From the NCBI GenBank assembly GCA_964607965.1, contig CAZSMH010000014.1:1-28680 (forward strand): a DNA stretch of 28,680 bases, given 5' to 3'. Below, in pieces: positions 24,643 to 28,680 of this stretch. Origin of the DNA: SZUA-584 sp964607965 (GTDB taxonomy: Bacteria; Bacillota; Clostridia; Christensenellales; SZUA-584). Each line of letters opens with the position of its first letter. Position 1 is the first letter of the stretch. The notes beneath the pieces were generated by a model that did not search any database, was not told where the DNA came from, and worked only from the letters and a program-made list of their open reading frames with translations. Both the position numbers and the translations under genes were made by a program.

Positions 24643-27117
24643 TTACACCCCTTGATTATATGCCTTTATCATGCCTCCTGGCGTATAGTTATTCTTTGCT
24701 ACATAGCCGGGAAGCGGCAGTATCTTCTCATGTACTGCGTCTATTATCCAGTCGGGCTGCGGAAAGAAAAATTCTTCGAGTTCATATGCCGGCGTAATCC
24801 AGTTTTTCGCCCCTACCACCACGGGCGGTGCATCCAGATAATCAAAGCAAAGCTCTGTTATGTTCTGCGCAAAGTCCTTCATATGCGAACCACGTTCACA
24901 GGCATCTCCCGCAACCACTATTCTGCCCGTTTTTTTAACAGACTCTATGACTTTCTCATAGTTAAACGGCACAAGGCTCCTCGCGTCAATAACCTCCGCC
25001 GATAAACCGAACCGTTCCTCAAGTATTTTTGCAGCTTTGATTGAGCGGTAAAGCATGGCGCCGACGGATAGTATCGTCAAATCCCGTCCCTGTCTCTTCA
25101 CATCCGGCTCACCTATCTTTACCTCGTAATACCCTTCGGGTACACCGTTCTTGTAAAACATTTCACCTACATCGTATATGGTTTGGCTTTCGAGAAAAAC
25201 GACAGGATCCGTACCGCTCAATGCCGCGTTCATAAGGCCTTTTGCGTCGTACGGCGTCGCAGGAAAAACTACTTTAAGTCCGGGTATATGCGTACAGAGC
25301 GCCGACCAATCCTGCGAGTGCTGTGCACCGTATTTGGAGCCTATAGACATACGCAGCACCAGCGGCATTTTTAGCACACCCGCGCTCATTGCCTGCCACT
25401 TGCTCATCTGGTTGAACACCTCGTCACCCGCGCGTCCAAGGAAGTCCGAATACATAAGCTCAACGACTGCGCGCCCTCCGCACATAGCATAGCCCACGCC
25501 CGTGCCTACTATTGCGCCTTCGGATATGGGGGCGTTGAATAAGCGATGATAAGGAAGTGCTTCAGTCAGTCCTCTGTATACCGCGAACGCGCCGCCCCAG
25601 TCCCTGTTATCCTCTCCATAGGCCACCAGCGTCGGGTCTGCGTAGAACTTATCTAGCAAAGCTTCGAATATTCCGTCCCGCAACTGAAATAGCTTGGCTT
25701 TGGGTACTTCGTTTCCGTTCTCATCGTAAGCGTATCGCGCCTTCGATTTCAGCCGTATCAACCGCGGATTATCCTGCTTGGGTATCAGCACATCCGGTTC
25801 TCTTTCCGGCTCAACACTGTTTATACACTGGTTTGAGAACATCATACCCGCTATCAGCTCAGGCGTCTTGTTCAAGTCTATTCGAGGGGATATATCCTCA
25901 TTTACAGCAAGCTTTAGAGCGTTAACAATATCTTTATGCGTCTGCTCGATAATCTTCTTAAGTTCATTGTCCGAGGCGATGCCTGCTTCTATTAGCTGCT
26001 TGCCGAAGCTCTGCAAGGAATCCTGCCGAATCCAAAGTTCCTTTTCCTCCTTGGTCCTGTACGAATCCGAATCTGACGGACTGTGACCGCTTACACGGTA
26101 TGTCAATACCTCAAGCAGCACCGGCCCTGATCTTTCCTCAAGCAATTTACGCTTTCTTTTAAAGGCATCTATCACAGCCAAAGGGTTATATCCGTCAACC
26201 GTTTCGGCATGCATCTGCATAGGCGTAATGCCGGCTCCCAGCCTTGCCGCAAGCCCGTAAGCCATAGTCTCGCCCGCAGTCTGTCCTCCCATGCCATAAC
26301 CGTTGTTGAATATGTTATAGATTATTGGAAGACCGCCCTTATGAGCATCGTCCCAAAGTACATTAAATTGGTCCATCGCGGCGAAGTTAAAACCTTCAAA
26401 TACCGGGCCGCAGCCTATGGAGCCGTCGCCAATATTACAGACCACTATGCCCGGCTTCGCATTCACGCGTTTATAAAGCGCCGCGCCTGTTGCTATATCC
26501 CCGCTGCCGCCCACTATGGCATTATTAGGATATGAGCCGAACGGTGTAAAGAACGCGTGCATCGAGCCTCCAATGCCCTTGTTAAAGCCGGTTTCCCGTC
26601 CGAAAATCTCGGCGAGAACGCCGTATAGAAGAAACTCCTTGGCCGTCTCCTTAATGCTCTGCGCCTTAGTATTATTCATTATTACGCTATATGTAGCCCC
26701 TTCAAAGAAGTTTTTCATGATATCTTCAATTACATCATCCGATAGCTTCTCAATAGCCGAAAGACCTTTGGCGATAATCTCGCCGTGGCTTCGGTGTGAA
26801 CCGAATATATAATCCTCAACACCCAACTCAAATGCCTGACCGACATAGGCAGCTTCCTGCCCTATGCCAAGATGAGCAGGACCCGGGTAATTGTAAGTGA
26901 TTCCCGCGTATTCGCCTTTTGTCTTTATTTCATTGAGCATAGATTCGAATTCGCGTATGATTTGCATATCACGGAATATATGCAGAAATTCATCTTTTAA
27001 AAAATTATTCTTTTCGTCCGCAACACTTTTTTGATAAGTGTTGACAGGTATGTCCGAAAAGCTTATCTTATCAGGTTTCCTTCTTTGCTCCGGGTCTATG
27101 GTCAGTGTTTTTGCCAT
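24643..27117 (-). CDS. 2-oxoacid dehydrogenase E1 component, alpha and beta subunits fused
   Basis: The 824-residue protein starts at ATG 27117 after GGGAG. Residues about 40-430 are E1alpha-like (GPAHLGIGQEA, FGSHRSHGE, GIGGSMH, and the thiamine diphosphate motif beginning GDG at 230). Residues about 480-815 are E1beta-like (VAYGEDNRDWGGAF, NAPISEGAIVGTGVGYAM, SKYGAQHSQDW, VFPATPYDAKGL, EVIDARSLVPFNYE). E1 decarboxylates a 2-oxoacid and reductively acylates the E2 lipoyl group. Extra sequence lies at about 118-165, after RSHG, and within the thiamine motif, where GDG and NN are 38 residues apart instead of about 27. It follows the lpd gene by 16 bases. Pyruvate, branched-chain oxoacids and acetoin are all possible substrates. 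Confidence 0.92.
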   Translation of the reverse strand: MAKTLTIDPEQRRKPDKISFSDIPVNTYQKSVADEKNNFLKDEFLHIFRDMQIIREFESMLNEIKTKGEYAGITYNYPGPAHLGIGQEAAYVGQAFELGVEDYIFGSHRSHGEIIAKGLSAIEKLSDDVIEDIMKNFFEGATYSVIMNNTKAQSIKETAKEFLLYGVLAEIFGRETGFNKGIGGSMHAFFTPFGSYPNNAIVGGSGDIATGAALYKRVNAKPGIVVCNIGDGSIGCGPVFEGFNFAAMDQFNVLWDDAHKGGLPIIYNIFNNGYGMGGQTAGETMAYGLAARLGAGITPMQMHAETVDGYNPLAVIDAFKRKRKLLEERSGPVLLEVLTYRVSGHSPSDSDSYRTKEEKELWIRQDSLQSFGKQLIEAGIASDNELKKIIEQTHKDIVNALKLAVNEDISPRIDLNKTPELIAGMMFSNQCINSVEPEREPDVLIPKQDNPRLIRLKSKARYAYDENGNEVPKAKLFQLRDGIFEALLDKFYADPTLVAYGEDNRDWGGAFAVYRGLTEALPYHRLFNAPISEGAIVGTGVGYAMCGGRAVVELMYSDFLGRAGDEVFNQMSKWQAMSAGVLKMPLVLRMSIGSKYGAQHSQDWSALCTHIPGLKVVFPATPYDAKGLMNAALSGTDPVVFLESQTIYDVGEMFYKNGVPEGYYEVKIGEPDVKRQGRDLTILSVGAMLYRSIKAAKILEERFGLSAEVIDARSLVPFNYEKVIESVKKTGRIVVAGDACERGSHMKDFAQNITELCFDYLDAPPVVVGAKNWITPAYELEEFFFPQPDWIIDAVHEKILPLPGYVAKNNYTPGGMIKAYNQGV

Positions 27118-27133
27118 GATGCTTCTCCCTTAT

Positions 27134-28495
27134 TTAAAATTGAAATACTGCTTCTTTGATAATTTCACAGACTGTCGGGTGCGGAAATACTGTTCTTTTA
27201 ATGCTCTCGAGCGTCATCTCCCGCTCTATCATAATGCATGCGCCTAATATAATTTCGGATGCATAGCTGCCAATCATATGAAAACCAATCATCCTGCCTG
27301 TACGGTTATCAATTACTGTCTTGGCAATGCCGTCCCCGCCCTCGTTCTCCGCAACGTATCTGCCAGAATAGCGCATAGCGAGCGTTTTAACGTTTACGTC
27401 AATTCCCTTCAGCGCAGCAGAGGCTTTTGTTTCTCCTACGCCCGCCGCCTCAGGGCTGGTATAGAAAACTGCGGGTATGGCGCGATAGCTAATTGGGTCC
27501 TTTCTGCCCAGCATATGGTTTACAGCTGCCTCGGCCTCGCGGTACGCGGTGTGTGCAAGCATGAATTTTCCGTTCACATCACCCGCGGCATATACGCCCG
27601 GTATATTTGTGCGCAGGCATTCATCCGTAACTATAGCACCGTGCTTTGTTTCCACGCCTATGCTTTCCAACCCTATACCTTCAGTAAACGCACGCCTGCC
27701 TATGGAGAGAAGCACCTTATCTGCTTCGACTTTTCCTGTCCCGGCGAAGTCCTCAAACTTAACGCCCGTTTTTTCCAGCTCGGTCACCTTACAACCGAGC
27801 ATAAAACGCACACCCTTCTTTTCTAGGTTGTTTTTAAGAATACCAGCAATTTCGGCATCGATGCTGCCCCCTATGGACTCAAGCATCTCTATCACCGTAA
27901 CCTCAGAGCCTGCCGATGCATAGTAGCTCGCAAGCTCAAGCCCAATCACGCCGCCGCCTATCACGCACAGCCTGCCGGGCACATGATCGATGTCCAGCAT
28001 TTCCCTGCTCGTGAGGCAAAAATGGTTTTGCAGCGCCTCCTGCACACCCTTGATAGGCGGCAAAACGGGCACTGAACCGGTAGCTATAAGAAGCCGCTGC
28101 GCCGCATATATCTCGCCATCGCTGCGCACTTCGAATCTGTCGTCTTTTCTCCCGATTATCTTCGCATCGCCTATAATCATCTGTGCGCCCGCGGCTTTAA
28201 GCTGAGACTTTACGCCCCCCACCAAAGCGGCTACCACCTTTTTCTTTCTGGCTATCACCGCTTTATGGTCAAGCACGGCCTTTGGCGCATTAACGCCGTA
28301 CTTCGCGCCGTTCAACGCACTGTCCTTTAGTTTTGCAGAATAGAGCATGGTTTTGGTGGGTATGCAGCCCTCGTTAAGACAAACGCCGCCCACCTCTGCT
28401 TTCTCAATAAGCAGCGTTTTTAGCCCCTCGTGCGCCGCCCTTTCCGCGCCCCTGTATCCTGCGGGACCGCCGCCTATTACAATTAAATCGTACAT
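27134..28495 (-). CDS. lpdA: Dihydrolipoyl dehydrogenase (E3)
   Basis: The ATG at 28495 (MYDLIVIGGGPAG) is preferred, with GGAAAGG nine bases upstream; an earlier in-frame GTG would overlap the E2 stop. The product is 453 residues. It has the FAD motif GGGPAG (8-13), the redox disulfide in VCLNEGC (Cys39 and Cys44), a second nucleotide motif VIGGGVIGLELA, the FAD motif AAGDVNG and the C-terminal PHPTVCE supplying the catalytic His-Glu pair. It reoxidises the dihydrolipoyl group of E2 and passes electrons to NAD. There is no N-terminal lipoyl domain. It lies between the E2 and E1 genes, in the order E2-E3-E1. Confidence 0.95.
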   Translation of the reverse strand: MYDLIVIGGGPAGYRGAERAAHEGLKTLLIEKAEVGGVCLNEGCIPTKTMLYSAKLKDSALNGAKYGVNAPKAVLDHKAVIARKKKVVAALVGGVKSQLKAAGAQMIIGDAKIIGRKDDRFEVRSDGEIYAAQRLLIATGSVPVLPPIKGVQEALQNHFCLTSREMLDIDHVPGRLCVIGGGVIGLELASYYASAGSEVTVIEMLESIGGSIDAEIAGILKNNLEKKGVRFMLGCKVTELEKTGVKFEDFAGTGKVEADKVLLSIGRRAFTEGIGLESIGVETKHGAIVTDECLRTNIPGVYAAGDVNGKFMLAHTAYREAEAAVNHMLGRKDPISYRAIPAVFYTSPEAAGVGETKASAALKGIDVNVKTLAMRYSGRYVAENEGGDGIAKTVIDNRTGRMIGFHMIGSYASEIILGACIMIEREMTLESIKRTVFPHPTVCEIIKEAVFQF

Positions 28496-28512
28496 AGCCG
28501 TCATCCTTTCCG

Positions 28513-28680
28513 TCACTTTGCCAACAGTATATTAAAATTTTCCAAAGTCTGCCCTAGCTCCTGCATGAACCGCGCAGCCGGTGCGCCGTCAACAGCACGG
28601 TGGTCGTATGTCAGCGAAAGACCCATAGCCGGGTAAACATCAAGCCCGTCCTGCGTTTCTTTTACGCGTGATACGATAGA
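28513..28680 (-). CDS. 2-oxoacid dehydrogenase E2 acyltransferase, C-terminal end (partial, runs off the window)
   Basis: The minus-strand frame from the window edge to a TGA at 28513 encodes 55 residues. It contains MGLSLTYDHRAVDGAPAARF, the E2 catalytic motif with the conserved His and Asp-Gly, and ends ENFNILLAK. E2 forms the complex core and transfers the acyl group from its lipoyl arm to CoA. The lipoyl and subunit-binding domains would lie beyond the window. Its stop lies 18 bases from the preferred lpd start. Confidence 0.92.
   Translation of the reverse strand, partial: SIVSRVKETQDGLDVYPAMGLSLTYDHRAVDGAPAARFMQELGQTLENFNILLAK

Noticed and set aside
28496..28516. GTG at 28516 as the start of dihydrolipoyl dehydrogenase
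   Set aside because: The ATG at 28495 has the ribosome site and begins directly with the FAD-binding strand, as is usual for the family.

Overview
The window looks like a low-to-mid GC, Gram-positive anaerobe, most likely of the class Clostridia. The evidence is several lipobox lipoproteins, strong AGGAGG-type ribosome sites, TTG and GTG starts, a poly-HAMP chemoreceptor and an RbsABC-type sugar importer. This is inferred from gene style; no rRNA is present to confirm it. Almost every gene lies on the minus strand. The one clear plus-strand gene is the regulator at 22363-24606.

Region 1 (1-4022) is an insertion-sequence graveyard around three lipoprotein genes. The three genes (3408 down to 188) read as one operon. 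The same 55-base IS256-type terminal sequence occurs in the same orientation at 1-55 and 3968-4022. Between the operon and the second copy lie a truncated IS256-family transposase and a C-terminal scrap of an integrase-type transposase.

Region 2 (4063-6147) is one methyl-accepting chemotaxis protein with several HAMP-like units.

Region 3 (6287-24606) is the main content: a 13-gene minus-strand operon of about 15.9 kb, plus a divergent regulator. The order of transcription is ABC ATPase, permease, solute-binding lipoprotein, FucU-type mutarotase, XylB-type FGGY kinase, GatD-type dehydrogenase, aldo/keto reductase, GatZ/KbaZ-type protein (PF08013), L-fucose isomerase, RhaB-type kinase, SrlD-type dehydrogenase, PHP phosphoesterase and SorE-type reductase. 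A consensus promoter (TTGACA-17-TATAAT) precedes the ATPase gene. The regulator fuses a LacI-type repressor to a second, MalE-like solute-binding domain. The operon has an isomerase and ketose kinases but no fuculose/rhamnulose-type aldolase. Instead it carries the enzymes to turn a ketose 1-phosphate into an alditol phosphate and then a D-ketose 6-phosphate. I propose that it channels an L-hexose to D-fructose 6-phosphate without cleavage; L-galactose fits every step, via L-tagatose, L-tagatose 1-phosphate, galactitol phosphate and D-tagatose 6-phosphate. This is a hypothesis built from family functions.

Region 4 (24643-28680) is part of a 2-oxoacid dehydrogenase operon: the C-terminus of E2 at the window edge, then dihydrolipoyl dehydrogenase, then a single-chain E1alpha-E1beta fusion with two unusual insertions.

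I saw no tRNA, rRNA or CRISPR array. Outside the genes, the only stretch longer than about 300 bases without an intact gene is 3409-4062, which holds the transposase remnants.
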